Translations under genes and position numbers: made by a program | Origin: Muscardinus avellanarius | Taxonomy: Eukaryota > Chordata > Mammalia > Rodentia > Gliridae | Assembly: GCA_963383645.1 (NCBI GenBank) | Contig: OY726565.1 | Coordinates: 35,321,529-35,385,528, forward strand | Direction: 5' to 3' | Length of the DNA: 64,000 bases | The notes under the pieces: generated by a model | The model's database searches: none | What the model saw: only the letters and a program-made list of their open reading frames with translations | Told to the model about the DNA's origin: nothing | Shown: in pieces, positions 11,866 to 24,228 of the stretch | Layout of the letters: the number at the start of each line of letters is the position of its first letter | Numbering within the stretch: the stretch's first letter is position 1

Positions 11866-12420
11866 ATGAAGCATTGCACCCTCTCAGCTCTTTTTCTTTC
11901 TCCTGCCCATTCTTTGTTAAGCTCTTCAATGATTTTCAATATGTTCATGGTCTTTCCCACAATTAATACCTTAAATAATGGTGTTCCTCAAGATTCAACA
12001 TTGGGCATTTCTCTGTTTAAATCTTATGCTTGGTTTATATTACGTATATCTACAGGCTAACATATTCACTGACTTCCAATCCTATCTCTCTAGCTCAGGC
12101 TACAAATTGCGGCCCCGTACTTCGGACTGCTTAGCTCTTACCTTAACCTACACATCCCATGCACTCAAAACTTTAAACAAAACTTACTATTCCCCCAATA
12201 CCACTTCTTTTTTGATCTGTGTTTTAATTAATGATTCCACAATTTATCCACATTCTTATTCTATGAACTGGGGTGGGGGTCATTTTACTCTTCACGTTAA
12301 TTTTCTACATATGACCATTTACAAATTCTAGCTGACTCTGCCTATTAATCTCTCTAGTAGTAACTTTCTCTAGTCAATCATCCACTTCCGTTGTCTTCAT
12401 TCTGACATACTCTACCAATG
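11866..12420 (+). mobile_element. L2 LINE relic including RT region
   Basis: The frame at about 11978-12010 preserves 'NGVPQDSTLGISLF', a decayed form of the GVPQGS-type reverse-transcriptase block of CR1/L2 LINEs. Downstream text ('gctcaggctacaaattgcgg', 'actcaaaactttaaacaaaa', 'taattaatgattccacaatt', 'catccacttccgttgtcttc') keeps the L2 order. It has several stops and frame changes, so it is a dead copy. Confidence rests on the collinear blocks, not on an alignment. Confidence 0.6.
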
Positions 12421-12696
12421 CCGAGTAATGCAGATAAAAAGAAAAAGGAAAGATGGTCTTATATGAAATATTCTCATGGAAACTGCCTTCAAATCACAAT
12501 GCGAGAAAGAACATGCGTGCCAAAAGATAGATCACAATTAGAGGCTGTAATTGGCAAGACAGACTGTAGGACATAGGGAGATGAAGAAAAAGGGTTCAAT
12601 AAATCTTGGTCATTTTACGCATGTTATTGTCCAGATTTCAATTAACCACATTCTTGGTGTTAAACTCACATGGTAATGTTTATTTAGTGTTTATTT

Positions 12697-12902
12697 TTGA
12701 TACTGAGGATTGATTCCAGGGGCATTCTATCTTTGAGCTAAACCCCCAGTCCTTTGTTTTATACTTTTTATCTTGAAATAGGGTCTTGATAGTTTGCTGA
12801 GAGTCTCACTATGTTGCTGAAGCTATCCTCAAACTTCCTGTAATCCTCCTGACTCTGCCTACCAAGTACTGGAATTATATGCATGAGCCACCATATCCAT
12901 CC
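12697..12902 (-). repeat. B1-dID SINE, diverged
   Basis: Antisense right arm 'tactgaggattgattccagg', linker, then antisense B1 'gcctaccaagtactggaatt' and 'catgagccaccatatccatc'. Confidence 0.87.
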
Positions 12903-12930
12903 AGTTACAGTCATTTAAAAAACATGTTTA

Positions 12931-13147
12931 ACCAGGCATGGTGGCACAAGCTTGTAATCCCAGTTCTTGGGAGGCTGAGACAGGAGGATTGCAGGTTCGT
13001 GCCCAGCCTCAACTATTTAGTTAGGTCCTCTGCAACTTAGTGAGACCCTGTTTCAAAATAAAGTATTAAAAATAGGGCTGGGGGGTAAAGCTTGTAGGTA
13101 TAATGCCCCTGAGTTCCAATTCCCAGTACTGAAAAAAATAAACAAAA
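12931..13147 (+). repeat. B1-dID SINE
   Basis: A full dimer from 'accaggcatggtggcacaag' to 'cccagtactgaaaaaaataa'. It lies head-to-head with the preceding SINE, about 30 bp away, so the pair could form an imperfect inverted repeat in transcripts. Confidence 0.93.
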
Positions 13148-13159
13148 AGCATACATTTT

Positions 13160-13990
13160 AACCAATAGACTTCATTTTTTAGAAGTTTAAGTCTTTACAA
13201 ACTTGAGTAGATTTTTACTTACCTCCATCTCCCACTCAGTTTCTTCTTTTATCAACATCTTGCAGTAGCCTGGTACAGTTTTTACAATTAATGCACCAAT
13301 ATTGCCATATTATACTTAACTACAGTCTGTAGTTTACATTAAGCTTCAGTCTGTGTTGTCTAATTCTGAGGCTTTTGGAAAATGCATAATGTTATATATC
13401 CAACATTGCAGTATTATAAAGTGTAGTTTCATAGCTTGTTTTTCCAGAACATCAGATTGTTAGAATCATACAGTTTATTACCATTTTCAGACTGACTTCT
13501 TTACTTAGCAACAAGGATTTAACTCTCTTCCATTGCTTTTCTGTGGTTGGATGGTTCACTACTTTTTATGACATAATATTGATCACATGGATGAGCTAGT
13601 TATTTAGCATTCATCTACTTTTAGCATTCATCTACTGAAAAATATCTTATTTGTTCCTAGATTTTTAACAATTACAAATAGAGCTGCCATAAACACTAAT
13701 GGGCAGGCTTTCATGTAAACATACATTTTCATTTGATTTGGGAAACTACGTAGAAGCATAACTGTTAGATCATATAATAATTATCTTTAACTTTGTAGAA
13801 AATTGTCAAACTATCATCAAAACTAGCTATAGTAACATTTAGAGTTCCTACTCTCAATGACTGAGTGCTTTTAGTTCTACATCCTTGCCAGCATTTAGTA
13901 ATGTCAAGATTTTGGGTTTTAGCCTTTTTAACAGATGGTTGTTGGTATCTAGTTGTTATAATTTGCTGTTCTTTATTTTCTACTTTATTT
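13160..13990 (-). mobile_element. Ancient L1 3' end, antisense
   Basis: Antisense L1M-like order: 'tcagattgttagaatcatac', 'ttccattgcttttctgtggt', 'atggttcactactttttatg', 'agctgccataaacactaatg', 'ctacatccttgccagcattt'. A 17-bp local tandem duplication ('tttagcattcatctact') occurs at about 13602-13635. There is no intact frame. Confidence 0.6.
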
Positions 13991-14560
13991 CTTCTCATGA
14001 AACAAGTTTCGAATTTCACTGATTTTTCCTTTTGTTTTTCTATTGATTGTTTTAGTTCTATTACCTTTTATTATATTTCTTGTACTTATTTCATGTTTTA
14101 ATTGCTTACTTTTCCTAATTTCTTGAGATGAAAGTTTTGATTACTGATTTTAAGTATTTATTTGTTCCTAATATAAAAACTCTCAGTCCTTGTAATTATG
14201 AATTTTGTGCATCCTATTAATTTTTATATTTTGATTTTTAAAATTCACTAAATTAAAATATTTTCTAATTTTCATTTTGACTTATTCTTTGAGTAATGAT
14301 TATATAGAAGTAAATTATTTAATTTCACATTACTAACAAATTTCCTTTTTGAAAGATGGTCTGTTCTTGACAATGTCTGCAGACTCCGTTAAGAAGGCTG
14401 TATACTATTGTTTCTTGGAGTTCTTTTGGCTTTCTCTATGTAAATGACTTCTCAAATTGTTGTTTGACTTTAGCCAATTTTGAGGCTCCTGAAATAATTT
14501 TGATATTTTATAGTTTTATAAGTTTTGGTTTGGTCAGGGTAGAAGATTTGCTAACCTTTT
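13990..14560 (-). mobile_element. Possible further ancient antisense L1
   Basis: Blocks such as 'tttaatttcacattactaac' and 'tgacaatgtctgcagactcc' recall the antisense of an old L1 ORF2 region. Similarity is weak and I give the limits only approximately. Nothing recognisable follows from about 14560 to 15020. Confidence 0.35.
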
Positions 14561-15021
14561 TATGCTACCAGGACCTGAAGTTACTTCTTAGTGAACCTTA
14601 TTTCTATATGACTACAGTGCACAAACTTAGCTCTTAGTATCTATGAGTTGATAAAACTATTTTAGTCTCATAAACTGTTTTGATAAAACACCATCAGCAG
14701 ATGCCTTTAGAGTTCAGTCCTATCTCCAGATTTGTGTTCCAATATTAGGTCTTTGTGTCTAAGTCACAGTAATAATCATAACCCCAAGATATCTGGGACA
14801 ATATTATCTTATATTAATAAATTCAACCACCCGCTATGTCCTTTGATTTCTCAGAGATAATGTAACTTAAATTAAGTCTTGTGATTTGATGTTCTTTGCT
14901 ACTGACCACAAATTAAATGTTAATTGAATTCATGAATTTGACTTCATGTTTTGAGAAAAAAAATCCCTTTTACTAAGCGTTCTTAATTTTAGAGGCTTTT
15001 CTGTTCTAAAATGTGTGAGAG

Positions 15022-15023
<2 letters not shown>

Positions 15024-15062
<39 letters not shown>
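15024..15062. repeat. (TG)n microsatellite at a SINE tail
   Basis: About 19 TG units precede the right arm of the minus-strand SINE at 15085-15277. Confidence 0.92.
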
Positions 15063-15063
<1 letters not shown>

Positions 15064-15084
15064 ATATGCATGCACACACGTGTA

Positions 15085-15277
15085 TGTGTGGACCTAGGGA
15101 TGCTCTACCTCCAAGCCCTCCAGCCATATTCCTTTTTTTTTTCCCATTTTAGTTTTGAAACAGGATCTCACTGAGTTACTGATGGTTTTCCTAAGGTGCT
15201 GAGCCTGGACTTGAACTTGTGGTCTTCCTCTCAGCCTCCCAGTACTAGGATTAGAGGCCTGTGCCACCATGTTTGGT
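15085..15277 (-). repeat. B1-dID SINE, diverged
   Basis: Antisense right arm ('gacctagggatgctctacct'), T-rich linker, 'gaaacaggatctcactgagt' and antisense B1 ending 'gtgccaccatgtttggtg'. Confidence 0.87.
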
Positions 15278-16250
15278 GCAAAACATTATTTACAGTAGCA
15301 TTTGTTAAAGTATGCTCTGAAGAGTGCTAGCACTGTATTAAAATCAAAGTTCTACAATATACAAGTGTAGATGGGAAATGCTGCACTAAATACTGTGCTC
15401 TTGGAATTTAAAGTTGTACATTAGAACGTTGAAGCCTTTGAGAAGCCCAGGAAAAAATGAAGCTGCTTAGTCTAACACATCTTCATCACAGCTCAACATA
15501 GGATGCATTTTTCACTTATTATTTACTTACATTATAAGAGTATGTGCTCTGTGGAACACACTTTGGTAAGATCTTTCGAGTAAATTTTATTTTATTTACT
15601 TCTAGTTTTTATACCAGTAGGATGATATGGTTTATGCTAAGTGAGTGGTGATAAGAGGTGAGTACAACTCTGCATCCAATCACATCCAGAAAGCTTAGAT
15701 GTCGATACAGTAGTAGATGGTTTGACAGGATCATAGTCTGCAGGATCATGACCACAGACACTTTTCCTTGTATCCTAGACACTGGTTCATATGACTCCCA
15801 AGACTGTATTTTTAGTATATCAAACTCTATAGTTTTGTAAACATGTTCTTTTTCCTTGCCTTTTGTACATGACTGACTTTTTCACATTTAAATAGAAACA
15901 CTAAGCAATTTCTTTTGTTAGCAAGAGAAAATGGCTATTAGAGATCCAATTTAGCTTTGATTAGGTTCATAGGAAACTGATAACTTTAAAGACAAAATAG
16001 AATACAACAGGATATCTTTTCTTTTGTATCCTCTCTAATACATCATTAAGTTCCATTATATTATTGTAAAACTGTATAAAGTACATCTTAGAATTAGAGA
16101 TGTTTCTAGTACTGAAGCAAAGGGATATTTTTCAAACAGAATGTTTATTATTAGCCATGAATGAGCTGTACTTCAATTCACTGTGAATTTCAATAAAAGA
16201 TTCCTGAAAACATTTTTGTGTTGTTGTTGACATTATTTATATTCATTTCT
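15278..16250. other. No recognised feature
   Basis: About 1 kb of AT-rich sequence without a supported gene or a repeat I can name. Confidence 0.4.
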
Positions 16251-16254
16251 TTTT

Positions 16255-16455
16255 GCAGTACTAGGAATGAAACCCAGAGACATTCTACCACTGAACTATG
16301 TCCCCAACCCTATTTTTTGTTCTTTATTTTGAAACAAGCTCTCACTATGTTGCAGAGGGTCTCACTAAGTACCTGAGGCTGGCCATGAACCTATGATCCT
16401 TCTGACTCAGCCTCCCAAGTACTGGGATTACAAGTGTAAGCCACCACATGGGGCT
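16255..16455 (-). repeat. B1-dID SINE, older subfamily
   Basis: Antisense right arm 'gtactaggaatgaaacccag', linker 'ttctttattttgaaacaagc', and antisense B1 'ctcccaagtactgggattac'. Confidence 0.9.
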
Positions 16456-16633
16456 TACATTTTAAAATAGTGCTGACACATGAACAATTTTCTTCTCATG
16501 TGATTTTACAGGAAGAAAATTAAAATAAGGATGCAAAAATGCTGTCTTAAAACATATAGATTTTCTTTCCATCAATTCTATAGTACTTATTTCAAGGGAT
16601 GTTTTAAAATTCCATTTAAAATATGATTGGAGT

Positions 16634-17466
16634 TTCTGCTATGACCCATTTTCTCCCTAGCTTCCACATATTAGGAAGAGCGTCCAACTTATTATTTTTT
16701 GTGACTGACTAATCTAACTTAGCATAATAGTCTCCAGTTCCATCCATTTCCCTGTAAATGATACAATTGTGTTTTTCTTTATGGCTGAGTAAAATTCCAT
16801 TGTGTACATATCCCATAGTTTTGTAATTCATTCATCTGTTGATGAAAATCTTAGCTGGTTCCATAGCTTGGCAATTGTGAATTGTGTGGCTATGAACATA
16901 GATAGGCATGCATTAGTTTGATAGTTTGGTTTCCATTCTTTTGGGTAGATACCCAGGAGTGGTATTGCTAGGTCATATGTTAAGTTTGTTTCCATTTTTC
17001 TGAGGATTCTCCATAATGTTTTCAAAAGTGGTTGCACTAATTTGCAATCCCACCAACAATGTATTAGCGTTCCCACTTCTCCACATCCTCGCCAGCATTT
17101 GTTGTTCTTTGTGTTTTGAATGATTGCAATACTAGTTGGAGTTAAGAAATCTCAGGGTAGTTTTAATTTGCATCTCTCTGATTGCTAACCCAAGATGAAA
17201 AAGGAGATACTATAGATGAGCAAACAAGGTGACCTGAGGAGATGAAAGGGGGAAGAGGGAAATTCCCTAATGTACATGATGTACATTAACAAACATATCA
17301 AAGTCAATCATAAGCAAAACATGAGAAGGAGGGAGAGGGAGGGAATAGGATAGGAATTGGGTAAGCACTAATTGGGTGATGTGTGTATGTATGCATTCAC
17401 CATCTTGTACTCCATTAAGATGTATGACTACAAAGCACCTATAGAAAATTTAAAAAATAAAATAAC
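16634..17466 (+). mobile_element. 5'-inverted (twin-primed) L1
   Basis: The 3' UTR at about 17190-17466 is in + orientation and runs through 'attaagatgtatgactacaa' to an A-rich end. The ORF2 C-terminal part at 16634-17189 is inverted; its minus-strand frame at 16828-17076 carries 'THCWWDCK'-like and '[11 protein letters not shown]' blocks. A perfect 13-bp TSD, 'atatgattggagt', lies at 16621-16633 and 17467-17479 and encloses both parts. This is the classic product of twin priming during target-primed reverse transcription. The copy is dead. Confidence 0.92.
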
Positions 17467-17676
17467 ATATGATTGGAGTAGTTTTTTGCTGTCTTTTCAA
17501 TTAATAACATACTAACTAGTCTTGACTCTTGTGTTACTTAACTGTTTTATTTTAGAAATTTTTCCAAGGCAATATGCTGACCTTAAAACCAAAAAAAAAG
17601 CACATACATGAATACTAATACATATACACAATGATTGAAATTTATTGTTAAAATGGTTTGGAACTGCAAAACTATT

Positions 17677-17717
17677 ACATACATACATACATACATACGT
17701 ATGTATATATGTATATA

Positions 17718-17791
<74 letters not shown>
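17677..17791. repeat. Compound microsatellite (CATA)n-(TATG)n-(TA)n-(TG)n
   Basis: Four successive simple-repeat phases in 115 bp, all alternating purine-pyrimidine. No SINE abuts this tract. Confidence 0.93.
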
Positions 17792-17794
<3 letters not shown>

Positions 17795-18510
17795 TTTTAC
17801 ATTAAAAAATGTCCCTTCCTAAAGGTAGTTGCCTCTCTGTTAAGACAGTTGCAATAAAGATATATATCTACGGTGTGTACAATGTACTCTCAGTATAAGT
17901 ACAGCCTCCTTAGATGTGTCCTTATTGTGTACTGTAAAATTTATACAACCATGAAAGATGGAAGTTACCTCTGTTCTCTTCCCTCACATAGTATTTGATC
18001 AATTTATATTCTCTTTGTACCTTGTTACAACTTTGCTTCAAAAGTGTTTACTTAGATGAAGTGTTTTTTGTTTACTCTTCAGTATGGCTGCCTTTTTCTA
18101 CCCTGGATACTAAAGTACTTTTTAAAAAATAATAAATAAAATTAATATCTTGCATTCCCCATATTCCAAGTAGTGTTTCAGGGAGAGTAGTCTGTACTGC
18201 ATAATAAAATTAAAATGCTACTGGGGAAAAAAAAAACACAAGGAATCCTAAAGAAAAGATGAAGATAGTTCTTCCTTGGCTGTGATCATACTTCAAGAGA
18301 CTGCTTCTTTGCTTTGTGAATTTTATATTTCTATGGAAGCATAAAATAGTAATTCACAGTGGTCTAAAAATCTAAATTATTTGGAAAATTATAAAATCAG
18401 AGTAGCTCTTTAATTATTACTTTAATTAAATTATTATTATAACTTTTTTAGGTTAAAAATCAATAATTGTACTCAGTAATTCTATCACTATCCAAAATCA
18501 TTATGGCTTA

Positions 18511-18713
18511 AGCCAGGCGCATACTTGTAATCCCAGCATTTGGGAGGCTGAGACCGGAGGATTGTAGTTCGTGGGCAGCCTCAGCTACTTAGTGAGGTTC
18601 TCCGCATCTTGGTGAGACCCTGTTTCAAAATAAAAAATAAAAAATAGGGCATGGGGTGTAGCTCAGAGGTTGAATACCCCTGGGTTCAATTCACAGACCT
18701 GAAAAAAAAAAAA
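18511..18713 (+). repeat. B1-dID SINE
   Basis: A full dimer from 'aagccaggcgcatacttgta' through 'catggggtgtagctcagagg' to an A12 tail. The start of the B1 arm has a small deletion. Confidence 0.92.
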
Positions 18714-18859
18714 CACCATTATAACATACAGCTTTCAACAGTTTTCAAGCTTCCCTATCAGAAACCATCTATAATTCAAAAGCCTATGAAAAAATTATAT
18801 TTGCTTGATGTGAACATAAAAAGACCAAACAGGCTAAGACAACACCACTTGCAGAGGGA

Positions 18860-19070
18860 AATCCTCTGGTTGTTTTGGGACTGAATTAGGGTCCCTCTGA
18901 TTCAGAGACTCCAGCTCCTGGACCACTCAACCAGCTACTGGTTCTTCAGGCTCTCTTTGTGCAGCTGGAAACTACACTGCTTTGGACTATAAACTGATTT
19001 AATAAATCCCCTTTTTCCATATACATGTTAGGTGTGTTCTGTTACTCTACTGAACTCTAACCAATGCAGG
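18860..19070 (+). mobile_element. MLT2-like ERVL LTR, 3' half
   Basis: Blocks 'gagactccagctcctggacc', 'taataaatcccctttttcc', 'ttctgttactctactgaact' and 'ctaaccaatgca' match the 3' half of the better-preserved LTR at 52355-52793. The 5' half is missing. Confidence 0.6.
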
Positions 19071-19990
19071 TGAGAAAAGATGGTATTAGAGTTCACTGTC
19101 CATCTCCATGTCAAATGGCATTGTGGGAGGAGATAGCTTACTGAGACAAAACTCCAGGCTAATTGTATAATTCCTGCAATTGTATAGCTGTCTTTCAGAA
19201 TTCAAGATGGAAAATTCAGATAATACATTAAATAATATCAGCCTCCACCGTGTGTGTGTCAAACATTTGGAGTATAAAGGAGAAAGAACACCATCAATAC
19301 AATGCAAAGAAAATCTTTAAATTCACCATGTAAAAAGAGATTGAAACTCTGGACTAGGAAATATGGTCTTTAGAAGTCCTTGGAGATTATCATTTTAAGT
19401 TTTCCCAGGGCTACCCTGAGAACCTCACAGTATTCACCAATTTCCTTCTACTTCTCTCACCATGTAGGAGTAAGATCGACACTCAGTATCTTATCTCCAT
19501 ATTAATCCTGGTTAGAGCTAATGTACTAAATGCTTCTGGTCACTTGTATCCAAGATAAAAGTCCCTGGAGTTTTTTCTCCTTTCAGCTAATTTCAACTTC
19601 AGTCTGGTAATGTGCATCCTCTCCCCTCTCTCCTAAATATTTCTAGTGAGTCCGTTGGCACCCCTAGTCCTCCAAGATCTCCCCAAATGAAACCTTCATC
19701 TCTTTTCTTTAAGGAAATTAGGATCTCCACTGTGCTTAAAGTGTTCTTTAAATCTCCTTCCTGAGTATCTAGAGTCCATATTCCATATTAGGATAGATTT
19801 TTTTTTCTGAAAAATAAATATATAAATATATGATAGTTTCACCTAAAAAATAGAAAAAAATATTCTCTGGTAAGAAAGAAAGTAAAAAGAAATATTGAAA
19901 TGTTATCTTTAAGTCATCAAAAGCTTGGTATCAGACAAATGAAACTGTTATGAGAGATTATCATTTTTAATTTTGGATAAATTGCTATAA
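19071..19990. other. No recognised feature
   Basis: About 0.9 kb that I cannot assign. No coding signal. Confidence 0.4.
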
Positions 19991-19997
19991 TACTAGA

Positions 19998-20155
19998 TGT
20001 CAACCACTAAGCCAAGCATGGGAAGGAGGGATGGGGAGAGAATGGGTGGGGGGATCGGGTGGGGGTTGACTGGGCGATGTGTGCATGTATGTCTACAAAA
20101 GTTTGTATCCCACTATGATGTATGAATACAGTGCACCAATAAAAAAAAAAAAAAG
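19998..20155 (+). mobile_element. L1 3' UTR stub, 5'-truncated
   Basis: Contains the window's common L1 3' UTR text: 'cactaagccaagcatgggaa', a G-rich run, 'gatgtgtgcatgtatgtcta', and 'gtgcaccaataaa' followed by an A tail. The AATAAA is at the extreme 3' end of this L1 family. The copy has no coding portion. Confidence 0.85.
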
Positions 20156-20235
20156 GGCTAAAGGTGGACCAAGATCTTACGTACTTACTCCCTTTGCTGC
20201 TCCAAGATAATCAAAGCTCACTTTGATGGAAAAAT

Positions 20236-20237
<2 letters not shown>

Positions 20238-20283
<46 letters not shown>

Positions 20284-20292
20284 ACACACACC
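20238..20292. repeat. (CA)n microsatellite with CG interruptions
   Basis: About 27 CA units interrupted by two CG steps ('cacgcacacgcac'). Confidence 0.95.
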
Positions 20293-20299
20293 AACAATG

Positions 20300-21850
20300 A
20301 CGACAATAAGAAAAACATGGCATTATGGTCCAGGGCTCCAACTGCTCGACACTCTGCCTCTTTGGTCACTTCAGTGAAGAATCCTACTCATGAAATTTAA
20401 TAAAATTTCCCCATAGGAGGATATTAGGAATTAGAAGAAATGGGATATCAGGGGAAAAGGAGCAAAGATACAGTCAGCTCCTGCAGAATGCCACTTTTTC
20501 CAGAGTTCTATCTAGTTCTTCCTTGGACATCAAGATGCCTCTGTGGTTTCCTAGGACCCTGAGCTATCCCCATTCTGTTCTTTAAGTATCTTGCTTCCAT
20601 CTTATCAGGCTTCTTGTTACAAGATCAACTCTTGTTAGACCTAAGTAGGGAAGTATTTCACTGCGCTAGACACAGAGGATTTTTACATTGGACATTGTCT
20701 GGGCATATTTACTAACAATGCTAGTTCTCTGGATTCATCCTGTCCTCTGTGACCTAGCAGAGGTATGTGCTCTCCTCTCTTGTGTTCTTGGTCTAGTGTA
20801 TTCAGTGCTTTGGGGCGCTGTGCTATTCACCTATCCCATTACCTCATACCACTATCACAGTTGTTAGGCCCCTGCCCTCCACATGTAAACACGCTCTGAG
20901 TTTTCATATATTATAAAACAAATTTCTCTTGACCTTGTACCACTTTCTAACAATGGTCCCATTGAACATAAATGCCTTGGAAGGGTTGCCTCTGCTCAAA
21001 GTCACTGATTCTAAACTTCAATTCAGTTGAGCTTTTTAGATAAGCAAAACCCACAGATTATAATGTAACGAACACCACATGACAAATACCAAATTTTGTA
21101 ATCATTAATTTTTACTGTTTTTTTTCATATTTTTTGAGAAAAATCATTATAGATAGGTCTTCTTTGTGGTTTTCACTGACTCCACTTTCCTTCTTTCATT
21201 CTAATGTTGATGATTGTCCTTTATTAATATGTTATAATACCAAACCATATATATATATATATATATATTTCTATATATAATGTAAAATTTTATACATAAT
21301 ATATGATTGATTCATGTTTAAAACATATACATAAGTAGCATGCTGGTATATGCTGGTACATGCTTTGACTTTTTAATGATTTTATATTCAATAATTTTGC
21401 TGAAAATACTATTAGCTCTAATGGTTTGATGTGCAATTTCATTAATCTTCTACATAATTTATGATTCTGAGTATAAATAATGGCAATTTCAATTTTAATT
21501 TATAAGTCTTAGGCATGTGTGTATGTGTGTGTGTGTGTGTGTAAGAGAATGTTCTGTAAGTGATTCATTTATTTAGTGCCTATTAAAATGTCTGTATCCA
21601 TTTTACATTTAATTTTGGTCATTCATATTCTTTATTTTTTCAGAAAAATTGTCCTTGTTTCTAAATCTATCAGGTTTGCTCACTTTTCTTTGACTTTTGA
21701 GATTAGTACTCAAATAATTTACTGCGAGTCATTTTGTTTTCTGGCATTTCACATTGTAGGGTATATAGTTCATATTATGTACTTGATTGATACATCTCAT
21801 TATTTTATAACATAATGACTTTGATATAGTTGTTTCAAATATTTTTTGTA
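20300..21850. other. No recognised gene; short simple repeats only
   Basis: About 1.5 kb without a family I can name. It holds an (AT)n run at about 21248-21268 and a short (GT)n at about 21520-21541. No supported coding frame. Confidence 0.4.
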
Positions 21851-22056
21851 GCTGGGAGTGGTGGCTCATGCTTGTAATCCCAGTGCTGGGAGGGCTGAGA
21901 CAGGAGGATCCCACAGGTTCGAAGCCAGCCTCAGCTACTTAGTGAGGCTCTCAGCAACTTAGTGAGACCCTGTTTCCAAATAAAGTATAAAATAGGTCTG
22001 AGATGATATCCTGGAGGTAGAAGAGCCCCTCGGTTCCACCCCCAGTACCACAGAAA
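21851..22056 (+). repeat. B1-dID SINE, intermediate type
   Basis: From 'gctgggagtggtggctcatg' to 'cccagtaccacagaaaaaag'. The right arm has the 'cctggaggtagaagagcccc' plus 'tcggttcc' variant also seen at 4123-4325, and the linker has the 'tttccaaataaagtataaaa' form typical of subfamily A. It looks transitional between the two subfamilies. Confidence 0.92.
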
Positions 22057-22460
22057 AAAGATAATTTATTATATTTTAATTAAATGTCTTTCCTTATCAA
22101 TGGTATATTTATTTTGTTTCCAAGTGTATGATTTTGCTTTCTTCTTAATTTTTCTTTCTATGGCAAGATGACAGAAATGGGTTTATATATACATCCCTTG
22201 CTATGAAACTTCTGTGGTCATTTAATGTTTCTCATGTGCTTCAAAATAATTTGGTGTTCTTTGTTAGTTTTAGGTTTCTCTGCGTGCTCATTATTTCATG
22301 CTTGTTACTTGTATAACTTCTTCATATACTTAGTGAGTTTTTGCCAGTTCAACCTATTTGCTTCTGAAAGAAGAGCAATAAAGCCCTCTAATGTATAATT
22401 TTTCCATCCATTCTTATAATTTTGAGTGGTTTTTCTTATGGATGTTAAGAATTTATTCTT

Positions 22461-24228
22461 GAGATATAGGGAAAAAAGGGAACTGTGGGATGTAGCACAT
22501 CTCAGTAGCTGTAACAAACAAAAATCAACTACTGAGAAGGCAGTTCCTTGACAAGAAAACCAAAGCAATGAAGATGCATACAGAGAAAAACACAAAAAAA
22601 GGAACCATGGCGGACTAAAGTCAATCAGAACATGAGATAGCAAAGAGACCACGCACACGACTGACCTGGGTGAACGTCAATGTTGCAAAGGCTCACACCA
22701 TCTTGGGCCACCCGTCCAAGTGTGACTGCTGGCTCTGTGGCCCCAGAAAAATCCTTGGCAAGAAACTAAGGAACTGAGGTGAAGTAAACAGCAGCAGAAT
22801 TCCAACATCTTAAGCAACCAGTACCATGCTTCAGGGACAGGGGAAAAAAATTGAAAAACCTGTGCACTCACCAGAATCCTGCACCTGCAGCAGCACACTG
22901 TGCCCTCCAGAGACCCAGGCCCACATGATTATAAGGTAACTGATATTCTCAGTGGACAACTGACTGCTCAGAGCATCCCCAGGGACCCTGGTGGTCTGAG
23001 ATTTGGTAGTCCACCCCTGAGGTGGTTGGATTATAACATACAGAGACACAGGAGAGGCCCATAGTGCCCAGGGAGCAATACCCATACAGTGTCATAGAGG
23101 GTCTCTCCAAAATTACACTGGACACCCTCTGGCAGTGCAGGAAGAGAGGCATAGGCCCAGGGCTGGAAAGCACAGAACCCTGTGTTTACACGGAACCCAT
23201 TTACAGAGACACCTGCTACCCTGAGACCTAAGTGCAAAGCAGTAAGAGGTGAGAAAGGGGTACAGGTGCTCAAAAAGTGGGCCCAAAAACCGACAAGAGG
23301 TTACTGAGCAAATGAGAAATATTGGAACATGCTCCAGAATCTGCTATAGAGAGCAGACATTAAACAGCTGAAAGTATCCACACAGACCCAAAAGGACTGT
23401 AGAGGTCAAGTTGGCTCTTTATGTGTATATTTGCAGTATTTTTTTATTGTTGTTAGTGGTTTTTAAAATTTTTTTGTTTGGTTTTGTTTTTGATTTGCTA
23501 TTGTTATTGTTAGTCATTTTGTTGTTTTGTTGTTTACTTGATGTTTGTTTGCTCTGCCCCTCATTCTTTTTATAAGCTTCCTCCTTTTCTCCTATATCTT
23601 TCTTCAAAAGTTTTCTGTTTATCTTATATTTAATCTATTTCATATTACTCTTCCTAAATACTTTACACTGACTAAAAGAATCCTACTATATATTTATTCT
23701 CTTTCATCTCAACCAGATACTACCTAATTATACTTAATTCTTGTTCAATTTGACCATATCCTCTACCCTATTCCTGTACCCATCTCTCCAGCTCTTACCA
23801 ACTCACCTAATCCTCACTACTGAAAACATTACTTTTCCATGCATGAAACTGCTGTCACCTCTAACTCCCTATGGCTAAGATTGGATCAGAGAGTTGATTC
23901 ACAGGAAAGGACAACTGGACCCCAAAGATAAATTAACCATAGCTGAAAGAAATGCTCAACAGATTACACATCGAGGTTTAAAAAACACATAGGTCACAAA
24001 CTCTTCTGCCTACATTGCTGAGCTGACTCTTTATAAAGGTAGTAGCAGACATAAGATCTCACATTTGAATATAGCATTGTTAACCTGGATACTCAGTATC
24101 AGAAGTGAGAGAAATGGGGAGGCAGGGGTGTGTGGCAGGCATCAAGTACTGTGTGAATATATGCCATTGTCAACATGATCTACATTATAATGTGAGACTA
24201 TAAGGCAACAATTAAATTTTTATATAAA
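22461..24228 (+). mobile_element. Old L1/HAL1-like retroposon without readable ORFs
   Basis: A 1768-bp unit bounded by a decayed 17-bp TSD: 'gttaagaatttattctt' at 22444-22460 and 'gttaagaatgtactctt' at 24229-24245, two mismatches. Its first about 900 bp is GC-richer than the surroundings and contains 'aaccatggcggacta'. At about 23425-23600 it switches to a T-rich tract, as in 5' leaders of old L1 or HAL1 elements. It closes with a G-rich 'gagaaatggggaggcagggg' block, then an A/T tail, as L1 3' UTRs do. I see no ORF1 or ORF2 homology. Minus-strand frames at 22677-23273 are not supported. Confidence 0.55.

Noticed and set aside
13602..13635. 17-bp tandem duplication as a TSD of a lost insertion
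   Set aside because: The copies abut with nothing between them and lie in an ancient L1. Simple local duplication is enough.
15300..15400. Possible DNA-transposon fragment near 'gctctgaagagtgctagcac'
   Set aside because: Only a vague resemblance and no terminal inverted repeats could be found.
22677..23273. Overlapping minus-strand frames of 73-84 codons suggesting a cysteine-rich gene
   Set aside because: They lie in the GC-rich front of the 22.4-kb retroposon, overlap in three frames and share no protein signature.
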